A DNA stretch of 64,000 nt, from assembly GCF_016865585.1 (NCBI RefSeq), contig NZ_JAESND010000001.1, positions 1-64,000 on the forward strand. The letters run 5' to 3'. Each line of letters begins with the position of its first letter. Positions within the stretch are counted from its first letter, which is position 1. Below the pieces are notes generated by a model. The model ran no database searches. It was not told the origin of the DNA and saw only the letters and a list, made by a program, of their open reading frames with translations. The translations under genes were made by a program, and so were the position numbers. The DNA is from Jeongeupia naejangsanensis. Lineage in GTDB: Bacteria > Pseudomonadota > Gammaproteobacteria > Burkholderiales > Chitinibacteraceae. Of the stretch, positions 37,244-47,802 are shown one piece after another.

Positions 37244-38944
37244 ATGACTACTGAAACTGCTTTTGGCTCGATGGAGAGCTTTGCCGCCCTGTTTGAAGAA
37301 AGCCTTCAAAATCAGGAAATGCGCTCTGGTGAAGTCATCACCGCCGAAGTCGTTGGTATCGACCACAACTTCGTCACCGTCAACGCCGGCCTCAAGTCGG
37401 AATCGCTGATTCCGGTTGAAGAATTCAAGAACGACGCAGGTGAACTCGACGTTCAGATCGGCGACTTCGTTCCGGTCGCGATCGACAGCCTCGAAAACGG
37501 CTACGGCGAAACCAAGCTCTCGCGCGAAAAGGCCAAGCGCCTCGCCGCATGGATCGAGCTGGAAGACACCCTCGAGAAGGGCCTGGTCATGACCGGCGTC
37601 ATCTCGGGCAAGGTCAAGGGCGGCCTGACCGTCATGGTCAACGGCCTGCGCGCCTTCCTGCCGGGTTCGCTCGTCGACATCCGTCCGGTCAAGGACACCA
37701 CCCCGTACGAAGGCAAGTCGATCGAGTTCAAGGTCATCAAGCTCGACCGCAAGCGCAACAACGTCGTCGTTTCGCGTCGCGCCGTGCTGGAAGAGTCGCT
37801 GGGTGAAGAGCGTCAAAAGCTCATGGAAACCCTGCGCGAAGGCGCTGTCATCAAGGGTATCGTCAAGAACATCACCGACTACGGCGCATTCGTCGACCTC
37901 GGCGGTATCGACGGCCTGCTGCACATCACCGACCTGGCCTGGCGTCGTGTCAAGCACCCGTCGGAAGTGCTGGCTGTTGGCGACGAAATCGAAGCCAAGG
38001 TCCTCAAGTTCGACCAAGAGAAGAACCGCGTCTCGCTGGGTCTCAAGCAACTGGGCGAAGATCCGTGGGTTGGCCTGTCGCGCCGCTACCCGTCGGGCAC
38101 CCGCCTGTTCGGCAAGGTCACCAATCTGACCGACTACGGTGCGTTCGTTGAAATCGAACAGGGCATCGAAGGTCTGGTGCACGTGTCCGAAATGGATTGG
38201 ACCAACAAGAACGTCCATCCGTCGAAGGTTGTTTCGCTGGGCGACGAAGTCGAAGTCATGATCCTCGACATCGACGAAGAAAAGCGTCGCATCTCGCTGG
38301 GCATGAAGCAGTGCATGGCCAACCCGTGGGACGAATTCGCTCAGAACTTCAAGAAGGGCGACAAGCTGCAAGGCGCGATCAAGTCGATCACCGACTTCGG
38401 CGTGTTCGTTGGTCTGCCGGGCGGCATCGATGGCCTGGTTCACCTGTCGGACCTGTCGTGGCACGCTACCGGCGAAGAAGCCGTTCGCAACTTCAAGAAG
38501 GGCGACGAAGTCGAAGCCGTGGTTCTGTCGATCGACGTCGACAAGGAGCGCATCAGCCTCGGTATCAAGCAACTCGAAGGCGATCCGTTCAACAACTACG
38601 TGTCGACCAGCGACAAGGGCACCATCGTTCGCGGTACCGTCAAGTCGCTTGACGCCAAGGGCGCTGTTGTTGCGCTGACCGACGAAGTCGAAGGCTACCT
38701 GCGCGCTACCGAAGTGTCGCGTGACCGTGTCGAAGACATCCGCACCGTCCTGAAGGAAGGTGATGAAGTCGAAGCCATGATCATCAACGTTGATCGCAAG
38801 AACCGTTCGATCAACCTGTCGATCAAGTCGAAGGACATGGGCGAAGAAAAGGCTGCAATGAGCCAGCTCTCCGCTGATGCTTCGGCCGGCACGACCAACC
38901 TCGGCGCGCTGCTGAAGGCCAAGCTGTCCGGCTCGCAAGAGTAA
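37244..38944 (+). CDS. rpsA: 30S ribosomal protein S1
   Basis: A 566-aa S1 with six S1/OB repeats of about 70-85 residues. The later four show repeated blocks such as [51 protein letters not shown] and [25 protein letters not shown] (each given only in part). It binds mRNA on the 30S subunit. Codon use is strongly biased, as for an abundant protein. Start [20 protein letters not shown] fits betaproteobacterial S1. ihfB follows in 16 bases. Confidence 0.97.
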   Translation: MTTETAFGSMESFAALFEESLQNQEMRSGEVITAEVVGIDHNFVTVNAGLKSESLIPVEEFKNDAGELDVQIGDFVPVAIDSLENGYGETKLSREKAKRLAAWIELEDTLEKGLVMTGVISGKVKGGLTVMVNGLRAFLPGSLVDIRPVKDTTPYEGKSIEFKVIKLDRKRNNVVVSRRAVLEESLGEERQKLMETLREGAVIKGIVKNITDYGAFVDLGGIDGLLHITDLAWRRVKHPSEVLAVGDEIEAKVLKFDQEKNRVSLGLKQLGEDPWVGLSRRYPSGTRLFGKVTNLTDYGAFVEIEQGIEGLVHVSEMDWTNKNVHPSKVVSLGDEVEVMILDIDEEKRRISLGMKQCMANPWDEFAQNFKKGDKLQGAIKSITDFGVFVGLPGGIDGLVHLSDLSWHATGEEAVRNFKKGDEVEAVVLSIDVDKERISLGIKQLEGDPFNNYVSTSDKGTIVRGTVKSLDAKGAVVALTDEVEGYLRATEVSRDRVEDIRTVLKEGDEVEAMIINVDRKNRSINLSIKSKDMGEEKAAMSQLSADASAGTTNLGALLKAKLSGSQE

Positions 38945-38960
38945 GGAGGCTTGAGGCGGC

Positions 38961-39245
38961 ATGACCAAGTCCGAACTCATCGCAAAGCTCGCCGAGCGCT
39001 ATCCGCAGCTTGTTGCGAAGGATGCTGAGTTGGCCGTCAAGACCATTCTCGATGCCATGGCCAAGAGCCTTGCTCAAGGCCAGCGCATCGAGATCCGGGG
39101 CTTCGGCAGCTTTGACCTCAACTATCGACCGCCGCGCGTGGGGCGCAATCCGAAATCCGGCAGTAAGGTTGAGGTGCCGGAAAAGTTTGTTCCCCACTTC
39201 AAGGCCGGCAAGGAATTGCGTGAGCGCGTTGACGAGCTGATGTAA
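38961..39245 (+). CDS. ihfB: Integration host factor subunit beta
   Basis: A 94-aa HU/IHF-family DNA-bending protein: [37 protein letters not shown], and [16 protein letters not shown], where the Pro in the beta arm (RNPKSG) intercalates. AAGGAGG at 38943-38949 is a strong ribosome binding site. It is cotranscribed with rpsA and ended by the terminator at 39266. Confidence 0.97.
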   Translation: MTKSELIAKLAERYPQLVAKDAELAVKTILDAMAKSLAQGQRIEIRGFGSFDLNYRPPRVGRNPKSGSKVEVPEKFVPHFKAGKELRERVDELM

Positions 39246-39265
39246 TTCAATTGCCTGCGGCATGA

Positions 39266-39297
39266 ATGACGACACCTAAGGGTGTCGTCATTTTTTT
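39266..39297 (+). terminator. Intrinsic terminator after ihfB
   Basis: An 11-bp stem (39266-39276 with 39281-39291, loop TAAG) runs into T7. Confidence 0.92.
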
Positions 39298-39371
39298 GCG
39301 TGTGGCAGCCTGCGCCGACCTTGGCGTAATCGGCTACAATGCGAGGTCAATTCATTGTTGCGGACATGTGG

Positions 39372-39674
39372 ATGCGCTACCTGTTCTGGTTGATCAAGTT
39401 TCTGCTGTTTGTCGTGCTGTTCGGTTTTGCCATGCATAACGCCGAGCCGGTAACACTCAATTTTTTCCTCGGTTATGTCTGGCAGGCGCCGCTGGCCTTG
39501 CTGCTGCTGATTGCCTTTGTGCTGGGTACCGTATTCGGCATTCTGGCCGTGCTGGGCAAGGTGGTTCGCCTGCGTCGCGAGCTGGTCAACCTGCGCAAGG
39601 AAGTGCGTACCCGTCCGGCGGCTGAAGTCGCCACCGTTGACGTGGCATTGCAGCCCCCGCGGGATGCCCTCTGA
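39372..39674 (+). CDS. lapA: Lipopolysaccharide assembly protein A (LapA/YciS)
   Basis: A 100-aa inner-membrane protein with two hydrophobic segments (about 3-20 and 38-62) and a C-terminal basic coiled-coil (VVRLRRELVNLRKEVRTR), the LapA layout, including the HNAEPVTLNFFLG loop. With LapB it controls LpxC turnover and LPS level. The frame opens at 39339, but that ATG overlaps a TACAAT hexamer (39335-39340) that looks like a -10 box; starts at 39366 or 39372 fit better. No clear ribosome binding site decides between them. Confidence 0.85.
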   Translation: MRYLFWLIKFLLFVVLFGFAMHNAEPVTLNFFLGYVWQAPLALLLLIAFVLGTVFGILAVLGKVVRLRRELVNLRKEVRTRPAAEVATVDVALQPPRDAL

Positions 39675-39699
39675 TTTTTTGGCCTGACAGGCTTTCCCC

Positions 39700-40872
39700 A
39701 TGCTCGAATCCCAATACTGGTGGCTGATCGCTTTTCCGATTTTTTTCGGATTAGGCTGGTTGGCTGCGCGCGTCGATATCAAGCACGTCCTTTCCGAGAC
39801 CCGCTCATTGCCGGCGGCGTACTTCAAGGGACTGAACCATTTGCTGAACGGCGAAACCAATCGCGCGGTCGAGGTGTATGTCGATATCGCCAGGCATCAC
39901 GCCGAAACCATCGAGCTGCAATTCTCGCTCGGACACCTGTTTCGCCGTCGCGGCGAGCTTGAGCGCGCCATCAACATGCACCAGAAGCTGCTCGAACGCC
40001 GCGAGCTGACCGATGCGCAGCGCCAGTCGGCGCAATTCGAGCTTGCGCAGGACTTCATGAAGGCCGGCCTGTTCGATCGTGCCGAGGCGCTATTGAACGA
40101 GTTGCAGCACAGCGATTACGCCCGTCAGGCCCGCACTGAGCTGCTGGGCATGTACGAACTGGAAAAAGCCTGGAAAAAGGCCATCGAAACTGCGCAGCAG
40201 TTGCGTGATGACAGCCACAGCTACCAGCACGAAATCGCCCAGTTTTATTGCGAGCTGGCCGAGCAGTCGTTGACGCGCTCGAAAAAAGACGAGGCGCGCG
40301 CCTATCTGGCGCAAGCGCTGGAAACGCACCGCCAATGCAGCCGTGCCCGGTTGCTGCGCGGCGAAATGGCGTTTGCCGAACAAGATTACGCTGCCGCAAT
40401 CGACGAATGGCTGGCGCTCGAATCGCAGGAGCCCCACGCACTGGCGCTGGCCATGCGGCAGCTGATGGCCGCGTACGATGCGTCCGGGCGTGGCGACGAA
40501 GGAACAACACTGCTGTTGCGACTGCTGAAGCATTACCCCGAGCTTGATGTGATGGATCTGGCGTATGAACGCCTGATGTCGCTGCAGGGCGTGGATGCGG
40601 CTTACGAGTTTGTCCGCGAGCGGATGCGCGAGCATCCGACGATGCCGGGGCTGCGCAAGGTGCTGGAAGCGCATTTGCTGGTGGCCCCGGTCGAGCAGAA
40701 GGCCGAACTCGAAATCATCGTCCGTCTGCTGAACGATGTGACCCGTGACCAGTCGATGTATTACTGCCATCACTGCGGTTTCAAGACCAAACAGTATTTC
40801 TGGCATTGCCCTGCCTGCAACGAGTGGGAAACCTACCCGCCGGTGCGGGGGCGCAAAAAAGCCAGTGCCTGA
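39700..40872 (+). CDS. lapB: Lipopolysaccharide assembly protein B (LapB/YciM)
   Basis: A 390-aa protein: one N-terminal membrane helix, tandem TPR repeats (about 60-340, starting [19 protein letters not shown]), and a C-terminal rubredoxin-type zinc site CHHCGF ... CPACNEW. In E. coli it promotes FtsH-dependent LpxC degradation and coordinates LPS assembly. Length equals E. coli YciM (389). It follows lapA by 25 bases. Confidence 0.95.
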   Translation: MLESQYWWLIAFPIFFGLGWLAARVDIKHVLSETRSLPAAYFKGLNHLLNGETNRAVEVYVDIARHHAETIELQFSLGHLFRRRGELERAINMHQKLLERRELTDAQRQSAQFELAQDFMKAGLFDRAEALLNELQHSDYARQARTELLGMYELEKAWKKAIETAQQLRDDSHSYQHEIAQFYCELAEQSLTRSKKDEARAYLAQALETHRQCSRARLLRGEMAFAEQDYAAAIDEWLALESQEPHALALAMRQLMAAYDASGRGDEGTTLLLRLLKHYPELDVMDLAYERLMSLQGVDAAYEFVRERMREHPTMPGLRKVLEAHLLVAPVEQKAELEIIVRLLNDVTRDQSMYYCHHCGFKTKQYFWHCPACNEWETYPPVRGRKKASA

Positions 40873-40889
40873 TTTTCCGGATTCGAACC

Positions 40890-41585
40890 ATGAACGACCC
40901 GAAAGTAATCGTCGCGCTTGATTTTGCCGACGCTGCGGCAGCCTTGGCATTTGCCGGCCGCGTTTCACCGAACCAGTGCAGGCTGAAAGTCGGCAAGGAA
41001 CTCTTTACCACTGCCGGGCCGCATCTGGTCGAAGCGCTGGTTGCCAAGGGTTTCGACGTCTTCCTCGATCTGAAATTCCACGATATCCCGCATACCGTTG
41101 CGCAGGCCTGCAAGGCCGCTGCCAGACTGGGTGTCTGGATGGTCAATGTGCACGCCTCGGGCGGACGCAAGATGATGGAGACGACGCGCGATGCGCTGGA
41201 AGCACTGCCTCAACGCCCCTTGCTGATCGCCGTTACCGTGCTGACCAGCATGGACGAGGCCCAGCTGGCCGAGCTGGGCTTGCCGGAGCCGGCGGCGCAG
41301 GTCGAGCGTCTGGCCAGATTGACACGCGATTGCGGCCTGGATGGCGTAGTGTGTTCGGCACAGGAGGCAAGCCTGCTACGCGGTGTGTGCGGGCCGGAGT
41401 TCAAACTGGTGACCCCGGGCATTCGGCCCGCGGACGCCAGTGTCGATGATCAGCACCGGATCATGACCCCGGACGCCGCGATTCGCGCGGGAAGCGACTA
41501 TCTGGTGATCGGTCGCCCGATCACGCAAAGCGCCGACCCTGTTGCGACGCTGGATCGAATCAACCAATCGTTGGAACTGCTATGA
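40890..41585 (+). CDS. pyrF: Orotidine 5'-phosphate decarboxylase
   Basis: A 231-aa OMP decarboxylase, the last step of UMP synthesis. Motifs: [18 protein letters not shown], catalytic [11 protein letters not shown] with the Lys-Asp charge network, VNVHASGG, and the phosphate-binding VTPGIRP and YLVIGRPIT. The ATG at 40890 lies 18 bases after lapB. The last codons overlap ugd by 4 bases (ATGA), indicating coupling. Confidence 0.96.
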   Translation: MNDPKVIVALDFADAAAALAFAGRVSPNQCRLKVGKELFTTAGPHLVEALVAKGFDVFLDLKFHDIPHTVAQACKAAARLGVWMVNVHASGGRKMMETTRDALEALPQRPLLIAVTVLTSMDEAQLAELGLPEPAAQVERLARLTRDCGLDGVVCSAQEASLLRGVCGPEFKLVTPGIRPADASVDDQHRIMTPDAAIRAGSDYLVIGRPITQSADPVATLDRINQSLELL

Positions 41586-42898
41586 AAATTACCGTAGTCG
41601 GAACGGGTTATGTTGGCCTGGTGACCGGAGCCTGCCTCGCCGAGGTGGGTAACGATGTGCTCTGTCTGGACCTGGACAAGGCCAAGATCGACAAGCTGCA
41701 TCAGGGTGTGCTGCCGATCTACGAGCCGGGTCTCGACGAAGTCGTCGCTCGCAACGTTGCCGCAGGCCGGTTGAACTTCACGACTGACGTGGATCGCTCG
41801 GTTGCGCATGGCACCGTGCAGTTCATCGCCGTCGGAACGCCGCCGGACGAGGACGGCTCGGCCGACCTGCAGTATGTGGTTGCCGCCGCGCGCGCCATTG
41901 GTCAACGGATGACCGACTACAAGGTCGTGGTCGACAAGTCGACCGTGCCGGTCGGGACCGCCGAGAAGGTCAAGGCTGCCATTGCCGACGAATTGTCCAA
42001 GCGAGGCCTGTCGCTCGATTTCAGCGTGGTGTCGAATCCCGAGTTCCTGAAAGAGGGGGCTGCGGTCGAAGACTTCATGCGCCCCGATCGCATCGTCATC
42101 GGTGCCGAGGATGATCAAGCCATCCACACCATGCGTGCGCTGTATCACCCGTTCCAGCGCAACCATGACCGTACTTTGGTGATGGATATCCGCTCGGCCG
42201 AGCTGACCAAGTACGCGGCCAACGCCATGCTGGCAACGCGGATTTCGTTCATGAACGAGCTGGCCAATCTGGCCGAAGTGCTCGGCGCGGACATCGAGCT
42301 GGTGCGCCGCGGGATCGGCTCCGATCCGCGCATCGGTTACAGCTTCCTGTATTCCGGCTGCGGTTACGGCGGCTCGTGCTTCCCCAAGGACGTCAAGGCG
42401 CTGCAGAAGACCGGCGAGGAAAACGGCGTGCCGCTGCGCGTGCTGGCAGCGGTCGAAGAGGCCAATGACGCACAGAAGCAGCGTCTGATCGACAAGGTTG
42501 TCGCCCGTTTCGGCAACGACCTGACTGGCCGGCGTTTCGCACTGTGGGGTCTGGCATTCAAGCCGGGGACCGACGACATGCGCGAGGCGCCGAGCCTGAC
42601 GCTGATCGACGGTTTGCTTTCCCGTGGCGCGACTGTGTGCGGCTTTGACCCGGTTGCCAATCACGAGGCACACCGCGTGATCGGTGATCGCATCGATTAC
42701 GCCGAAAACCCGATGGATGCCCTCGATGGTGCCGATGCGCTGCTGATTGCCACAGAATGGAAACAGTTCCGCGCGCCGGACTTCGACAAGATCAAGCAGC
42801 TGCTGAAAACGCCGCTGATCATTGACGGTCGCAATCTGTACGAGCCGGCCGCAGTGCGCGCGCTGGGTCTTGACTACGACGCGATCGGACGCAAATGA
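41582..42898 (+). CDS. ugd: UDP-glucose 6-dehydrogenase
   Basis: A 438-aa NAD-dependent enzyme oxidising UDP-glucose to UDP-glucuronate. Rossmann start [48 protein letters not shown], and the active-site Cys block [18 protein letters not shown] are present. The product is the precursor of L-Ara4N made by the arn genes 4-10 kb away on the opposite strand, and of other acidic sugars. Overlaps pyrF and hldA by 4 bases each. Confidence 0.96.
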   Translation: MKITVVGTGYVGLVTGACLAEVGNDVLCLDLDKAKIDKLHQGVLPIYEPGLDEVVARNVAAGRLNFTTDVDRSVAHGTVQFIAVGTPPDEDGSADLQYVVAAARAIGQRMTDYKVVVDKSTVPVGTAEKVKAAIADELSKRGLSLDFSVVSNPEFLKEGAAVEDFMRPDRIVIGAEDDQAIHTMRALYHPFQRNHDRTLVMDIRSAELTKYAANAMLATRISFMNELANLAEVLGADIELVRRGIGSDPRIGYSFLYSGCGYGGSCFPKDVKALQKTGEENGVPLRVLAAVEEANDAQKQRLIDKVVARFGNDLTGRRFALWGLAFKPGTDDMREAPSLTLIDGLLSRGATVCGFDPVANHEAHRVIGDRIDYAENPMDALDGADALLIATEWKQFRAPDFDKIKQLLKTPLIIDGRNLYEPAAVRALGLDYDAIGRK

Positions 42899-43857
42899 TG
42901 CTGCCGGCTGGCCAATCCGTCGCCGCGCTGAAGGCGGCAATCGCCGGTGCCCGCGTCATGGTCGTTGGCGACGTGATGCTGGACCGATACTGGTTTGGTG
43001 ACGTCGAGCGCATTTCGCCCGAGGCGCCGGTGCCGGTGGCGCGCATCCGCAAGACCGACGAGCGTGCGGGCGGCGCCGCCAATGTCGCGCGCAATATCGC
43101 CTCGCTCGGTGGTCAGGCCACCTTGCTGGCCGTCGTTGGTGACGACGAGGCGGGGCGCAGCCTTGAAAAATTGCTGCAGGACGATGGCGTCAAGACCTCG
43201 CTCTATCGTGATCCGGAAATCGCGACGACGGTGAAGTTGCGTGTTCTGGCCCGGCAGCAGCAATTGCTGCGGATCGACTTCGAAGAAAAGCCAAGTCACG
43301 AGATTCTCGCCGCCAAGCTCGACGATTTCCGGCGTTTGCTCGCGGATACAGACGTCGTCATCTTGTCGGACTACGGCAAGGGTGGTCTGCGCCATGTCTA
43401 CGACATGATTGCCGCTGCGCGCGCTGCGGGCAAGCCGGTACTGGTTGACCCGAAGGGCGATGACTACTCGCGCTACCGCGGTGCCACCTTGTTGACGCCG
43501 AACCGCAGCGAGTTCCGCCAGGTCGCCGGGGACTGGCGCGACGAAGCCGACCTGACAGCCAAGGCGCAGGATTTGCGCAAGCAGCTCGATCTCGAAGCGC
43601 TGCTGGTAACGCGCAGCGAAGAAGGGATGACGCTGTTCCGCGACAGCGGCGTCGTGCATCAGCCGACGCTGGCGCGCGAGGTGTTCGACGTCTCCGGCGC
43701 GGGCGATACGGTGATCGCCACGCTGGGTCTGATGCTGGCCGCAGGCTTGCCGCTGCCGGAGGCAATGGGCTGGTCCAATCACGCGGCGGGCATCGTTGTT
43801 GCAAAACTCGGGACGGCGACCGTCCTGCAGGATGAAGTCTTTGCAGAATCGGTCTGA
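42895..43857 (+). CDS. hldA: D-glycero-beta-D-manno-heptose-7-phosphate kinase
   Basis: A 320-aa PfkB/ribokinase-family kinase equal to the N-terminal half of HldE. Visible: [20 protein letters not shown], the [17 protein letters not shown] substrate loop, LSDYGKGGL, and the catalytic [15 protein letters not shown]. The adenylyltransferase half (HldC) is not fused, so it must be encoded elsewhere. It acts in ADP-heptose synthesis for the LPS core. A two-way terminator follows. Confidence 0.94.
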   Translation: MMLPAGQSVAALKAAIAGARVMVVGDVMLDRYWFGDVERISPEAPVPVARIRKTDERAGGAANVARNIASLGGQATLLAVVGDDEAGRSLEKLLQDDGVKTSLYRDPEIATTVKLRVLARQQQLLRIDFEEKPSHEILAAKLDDFRRLLADTDVVILSDYGKGGLRHVYDMIAAARAAGKPVLVDPKGDDYSRYRGATLLTPNRSEFRQVAGDWRDEADLTAKAQDLRKQLDLEALLVTRSEEGMTLFRDSGVVHQPTLAREVFDVSGAGDTVIATLGLMLAAGLPLPEAMGWSNHAAGIVVAKLGTATVLQDEVFAESV

Positions 43858-43876
43858 GTGCGGATCGAGAAAATAG

Positions 43877-43902
43877 AAAAGCGGCCTTGGGGCCGCTTTT
43901 TT
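43877..43902. terminator. Bidirectional intrinsic terminator
   Basis: A 10-bp stem (43877-43886 with 43891-43900, loop TTGG) has an A run on its left and a T run on its right. It ends the rightward hldA operon and the leftward GGDEF gene, whose stop codon touches it. Confidence 0.9.
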
Positions 43903-45698
43903 CATGCTGTCGCGCTGCTTCCCGGTATCTCGGCTTCGACCCGGTTCTTGCCGAGCAGCTTGGCGCGGTACATGGCGTGGTCGGCGCGCTCGATGGCGTG
44001 TGCACGGTGCTCGTTTGGCGCCACGATCGTTACGCCGGCGCTGAACGTGATCAGCAGTTTGTCATTGTTGTGCATGAAGAAGCGCCGCGTCAGTTCGCGC
44101 TGAAGGCGCTGCAGAATCTGGGTGGCATCCTCGATCCCGGTGTCCGGCAGTAGCAGCACGAACTCCTCGCCGCCGTAGCGCGCCACGACATCGGTGGGGC
44201 GCAGCAAGTCACGGATCACCTGTACCAGATGCACCAGTGCGCTGTCGCCGGCGGCGTGGCCCATCTGGTCGTTCAGTTTCTTGAAGTTGTCGATGTCGAG
44301 CAGCGCCAGTGCCATCGTTGCGTGCTGCCTTGCCATGCGCGAGAGCTCAACCTCGTAGGCGTCCTCCAGCCCGCGGCGGTTCAGGGCGCCGGTCAGCTGG
44401 TCTTCACGGACCTTTTCGCTGACTTCACGCAGTTCGCGCTCGAGTTGCATGACGCGTTGCTGGGCAAGGTCGGCTTCCTGCCTGGCCGTGACCAGCTCGT
44501 CGCGCGAGCGAAGCACGTCCAGCTGCAGCGTACGTGTGTCGTGCATGATGTCGTCGAGCACGAACTTGAGGCTGGCCGGATTGTCGGCGGTCTGGATTTT
44601 TTCGGCGTACTGACGGATGCGCTCCTGATACTGCTCGGTGCTGGCCGACAGCGAACCCAGCCGGTCGAGGAAGGTGGTCGCCATGCTTTTCAGCGTGCTT
44701 TGCGCGTCATGCAGGTTGTGCTTGAGCAGGCTTTGCTTGTAGATCACTTCCTTGAGGCCGGCCTCGGCATCGTAGATCAGCCGCATGTTGAGCGGGCGCG
44801 CCATGATTTCCTGTACGACGGCCACCTGTCCCTGCAGCCAGCTGTCGTCGACCAGCAGTTCGCTCATATTGTCGGTGAGCAAACGCAGCAGGCTGAGCAG
44901 GCCATCGGCCAGGCGCCGGTCCTGCTGGCCCTGCAACTCGATCCTGAGCCAGAGCTTCTTCAGTCGGGGCAGCCATTTTTGCAGGTCGTGCTCGCTGCTC
45001 AGTCCGCGGGCCTCGTTGCTGATGTGGCGGACTTCATCGGCCAGCTCCGGGTCGTGCGCAAGCAATGGGGGCAGTACCCCCAGCTCCAGTGCTTGTGTTA
45101 CCGCTTCGCGCCAGTCCTGCCAAGCGCCATCGCCAACCTCAATGACCGTCTCGTTCATCGAAGCGTCATCAATGATGGGGGCAAGGGCGGTGCTGTCGGC
45201 GGATTCGCCGCTGGTTTCGCTCCATGCTTGCAGCAGCGCGGCCAGCTTTTCGTTGAGCTGATCGGGCTCGTTGCTGAAGTGGATCAGCACGCGTTCGAGC
45301 GTTTCCTGTTTGCGCGTCGGGGTGTACAGCGGGTTGCGCATGTCCCAGAGCCGCACCAGCTCGCGCACCAGCTCGGACCACGGCAGCGCCAGTTTGGCCT
45401 GGCCGCCCTGCAGCTCGATGGCGCGTATGACTTGCTGTGGAATCTCCTGCCATTCGCCAAGCTTGGCCGACTGGCGCATCTGCTTGATCAGCCGCAGAAA
45501 CTCCTGGCCCTGACGCGGCAGCGCGTGCAGGGCGCGGTCGATCTCCCGCATCAGCGGCGGAACCCGCTCGTCTTCCGGGGTTTCGGCGATGCCGTCGTAG
45601 ATTTCGGCGTAATGGTCCGGCGTCGGCGGAATCCGGCGCAGCATCAGCTGCCTGAGTGTTTCTCTGGCAATGTCGGTCGGATTCGTCGGGGCGGGCAT
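43902..45698 (-). CDS. Diguanylate cyclase (GGDEF domain)
   Basis: A 598-aa protein. The C-terminal 165 residues are a GGDEF domain with DQLTGALNRRG, DIDNFKKLNDQMGHAAGD and the signature RYGGEEF, so it should be active in making c-di-GMP. No RxxD inhibitory site is obvious five residues before GGEEF (LRPTDVVARYGGEEF). The first 400 residues are helical and cytoplasmic, with no recognised sensor, and end in a coiled coil. ATG 45698 is chosen because a TATAAT box lies between it and the ATG at 45752. Confidence 0.88.
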   Translation of the reverse strand: MPAPTNPTDIARETLRQLMLRRIPPTPDHYAEIYDGIAETPEDERVPPLMREIDRALHALPRQGQEFLRLIKQMRQSAKLGEWQEIPQQVIRAIELQGGQAKLALPWSELVRELVRLWDMRNPLYTPTRKQETLERVLIHFSNEPDQLNEKLAALLQAWSETSGESADSTALAPIIDDASMNETVIEVGDGAWQDWREAVTQALELGVLPPLLAHDPELADEVRHISNEARGLSSEHDLQKWLPRLKKLWLRIELQGQQDRRLADGLLSLLRLLTDNMSELLVDDSWLQGQVAVVQEIMARPLNMRLIYDAEAGLKEVIYKQSLLKHNLHDAQSTLKSMATTFLDRLGSLSASTEQYQERIRQYAEKIQTADNPASLKFVLDDIMHDTRTLQLDVLRSRDELVTARQEADLAQQRVMQLERELREVSEKVREDQLTGALNRRGLEDAYEVELSRMARQHATMALALLDIDNFKKLNDQMGHAAGDSALVHLVQVIRDLLRPTDVVARYGGEEFVLLLPDTGIEDATQILQRLQRELTRRFFMHNNDKLLITFSAGVTIVAPNEHRAHAIERADHAMYRAKLLGKNRVEAEIPGSSATA

Positions 45699-45731
45699 GG
45701 TGGTCCGTGTCGTGCGCGGGGTGCGCTCTGG

Positions 45732-45763
45732 ATTATACGGGCGAGCGGACATTCCGATGGCAA
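45732..45763 (-). promoter_or_regulatory. Probable promoter of the GGDEF gene
   Basis: On the minus strand a perfect TATAAT (45737-45732) is preceded by TTGCCA (45763-45758) at 20 bases, wider than ideal. It sits directly behind the arn terminator and 34 bases ahead of the chosen ATG. Confidence 0.5.
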
Positions 45764-45792
45764 AAAACCGGGAGCAGGGCTCCCGGTTTTTC
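45761..45792 (-). terminator. Terminator of the arn operon
   Basis: A 12-bp stem (45764-45775 with 45779-45790, loop AGG) is flanked by A and T runs, so it works leftward for the arn operon, giving a TTTTTT tail. Confidence 0.9.
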
Positions 45793-45818
45793 GGCTGGAT
45801 GACGCATTGCGGAACGGA

Positions 45819-46862
45819 TCAGTTGATCAGTTCGCGCGCCTCGGCAACCTGATCCTTGTAGGCGTCGAAGATGCCCTTGAGCGCATCGGCCATGGTGACC
45901 GTCGGTGCCCAGCCGAGATCTTCGCGGGTATTGTCGATCTTCGGGACGCGATTCTGCACGTCCTGATAGCCCTTGCCGTAGTACTCGCCCGATGTGGTCT
46001 CGACGACCTGCACCTTGGCCACGCCCTCGGCGTATTCCGGGTACTGTTTGGCGAGGTCGATCATCATCGTCGCGAGTTCGCGCACCGAGAAGTTGTTGAC
46101 CGGGTTGCCGATGTTGTAGATCTGGCCCGAGGCCTTGCCGTCCTTGTTGTCGATGATCTTCATCAGCGCGCTGATGCCGTCGTCGATATAGGTGAAGGCG
46201 CGCTTCTGGTGGCCACCGTCGACGAGCTTGATCGTCTCGCCACGAACGATGTGACCAAGGAACTGCGTGATTACACGGCTGGAGCCTTCCTTCGGGGTGT
46301 GGATGCTGTCGAGACCGGCGCCGATCCAGTTGAACGGACGGAACAGGGTGTAGTCGAGGCCTTCCTGCTGGCCGTAGGCGGCGATGACGCGATCCATCAG
46401 CTGCTTCGAGCAGGCGTAGATCCAGCGCGGCTTGTTGATCGGGCCGTAGACCAGTTCGGAGTTTTCCGGGTCGAATTCGCCGTCCTTGCACATGCCGTAG
46501 ACTTCGGACGTCGACGGGAACACGACGCGCTTCTTGTACTTCACGCACCACTTGATGATCGGCAGGTTGGCTTCGAAGTCGAGTTCGAACACGCGCAGCG
46601 GCGCCTGGACATAGGTGGCCGGCGTGGCGATCGCAACCAGCGGCAGGACGACGTCGCACTTCTTGACGTGGTACTCGATCCATTCCTGATTGATGGTGAT
46701 GTCACCCTCGAAGAAGTGGAAACGCGGGTGATCAAGGAACTCGCCGACCTTGCCGACGTGCATGTCCATGCCGAACACTTCCCAGTCGGTCGTCTCGAGG
46801 ATGCGCTTGGTCAGGTGGTGGCCGATGAAGCCGTTGACGCCGAGGATGAGGACTTTTTTCAT
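45819..46862 (-). CDS. arnA: UDP-glucuronate decarboxylase (separate C-terminal half of ArnA)
   Basis: A 347-aa short-chain dehydrogenase/decarboxylase equal to the C-terminal half of E. coli ArnA, which converts UDP-glucuronate to UDP-4-keto-pentose. NAD-binding [25 protein letters not shown], the Ser/Glu site PSTSEVYGM, and the Tyr-Lys pair in [13 protein letters not shown] are visible, as is [11 protein letters not shown]. The ATG at 46862 starts directly at the Rossmann fold; no formyltransferase is attached. The formyltransferase is its own gene 28 bases upstream. Confidence 0.93.
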   Translation of the reverse strand: MKKVLILGVNGFIGHHLTKRILETTDWEVFGMDMHVGKVGEFLDHPRFHFFEGDITINQEWIEYHVKKCDVVLPLVAIATPATYVQAPLRVFELDFEANLPIIKWCVKYKKRVVFPSTSEVYGMCKDGEFDPENSELVYGPINKPRWIYACSKQLMDRVIAAYGQQEGLDYTLFRPFNWIGAGLDSIHTPKEGSSRVITQFLGHIVRGETIKLVDGGHQKRAFTYIDDGISALMKIIDNKDGKASGQIYNIGNPVNNFSVRELATMMIDLAKQYPEYAEGVAKVQVVETTSGEYYGKGYQDVQNRVPKIDNTREDLGWAPTVTMADALKGIFDAYKDQVAEARELIN

Positions 46863-46890
46863 GGTGTGGGTCTGCCGTGGATGTTGGATA

Positions 46891-47802
46891 TCAGAATTCG
46901 AGTGGCGCATTCAGTGCGCCGGACGTAAGCGGGGTGCCGTCCAGATCGGCCGCGAGGATGCGCAACAGCCCACCGTCGGCACACCGGAGCCAGAGCTTGT
47001 CCGAGGCTGCCCAGAGTACGCTGGCTGCCGTGTCGGGGCAGGATGGTGCGTTGTCGATGCGGCGGGTACGCCACAGCGTCAGCCGGCCGCGCGGCGTGTC
47101 GCTGAAGGCGCCGGGGTAAGGGTGGGTGACGGCGCGCACGAGGTTGTGCAGCTGCAGTGCGGACTGCTGCCAGTCGATCCGGCCGTCTTCCATCTTGCGG
47201 CCGCCGAAATAGCCGCCTTGCGACAGGTCTTGCGGCGTCAGCGTTGCCGTGCCGGCGATCAGTTGCGGCAGCGCCCGGTTCAGGCACAGCTCGCCTGCAA
47301 CGGCGACCTTGTCGAAGACATCGTGCGCGGTGTCGTCCGGCAAAATGGGGACGGCGAACTGGTCGACGATCGCGCCGTTGTCCGGCTTGATGTTCATCAC
47401 GTGCAGCGAGACGCCGGTTTCGGTTTCGCCGTGGATGACGGCCCAGTTCACCGGGACGCGGCCGCGGTATTTCGGCAGCAGCGAGCCGTGCAGATTGAAT
47501 GCGCCACGGCTCGGTGCTGCCAGAATCGGTGCCTTGAGCATGTGACGGTAGTAGAACGAAAACACGAAGTCCGGCGCCAGTGCTGCGATGCGTGCTTCGA
47601 CGTCGGGCACGTTCGGGTCGGTGGGGGTGATGAACGGGATGTCGTAGTCGCGGCACAGCTGTGCCACCGAGCCGAACCAGATGTTCTCGTCCGGATTGTC
47701 TTCGTGGGTGACGACCAGCTCGATCCGGACGCCGTGAGCCAGCAATACCTTGAGGCTGCGGACGCCGACGTTGTGATAGGCAAAAACGACGGCGCGCGTC
47801 AT
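46891..47802 (-). CDS. UDP-4-amino-4-deoxy-L-arabinose formyltransferase (separate N-terminal half of ArnA)
   Basis: A 303-aa 10-formyl-tetrahydrofolate-dependent transferase equal to the N-terminal half of ArnA. The catalytic Asn-His-Asp are in [20 protein letters not shown] and [34 protein letters not shown] is the typical C-terminal subdomain. It would formylate UDP-L-Ara4N. It overlaps the upstream arnC by 4 bases. In enterics the two ArnA halves are one polypeptide; here they are two genes. Confidence 0.92.
   Translation of the reverse strand: MTRAVVFAYHNVGVRSLKVLLAHGVRIELVVTHEDNPDENIWFGSVAQLCRDYDIPFITPTDPNVPDVEARIAALAPDFVFSFYYRHMLKAPILAAPSRGAFNLHGSLLPKYRGRVPVNWAVIHGETETGVSLHVMNIKPDNGAIVDQFAVPILPDDTAHDVFDKVAVAGELCLNRALPQLIAGTATLTPQDLSQGGYFGGRKMEDGRIDWQQSALQLHNLVRAVTHPYPGAFSDTPRGRLTLWRTRRIDNAPSCPDTAASVLWAASDKLWLRCADGGLLRILAADLDGTPLTSGALNAPLEF

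Noticed and set aside
39339-39371. Upstream start for lapA
   Set aside because: The ATG overlaps a TACAAT hexamer that is more likely a -10 box, and the added residues are not typical of LapA.
44229-46928. 899-codon open frame on the plus strand
   Set aside because: It is antisense to the GGDEF gene and the ArnA decarboxylase, both with intact motifs. Its composition (Val/Asp/Gly/Arg/Leu) is that of a shadow.
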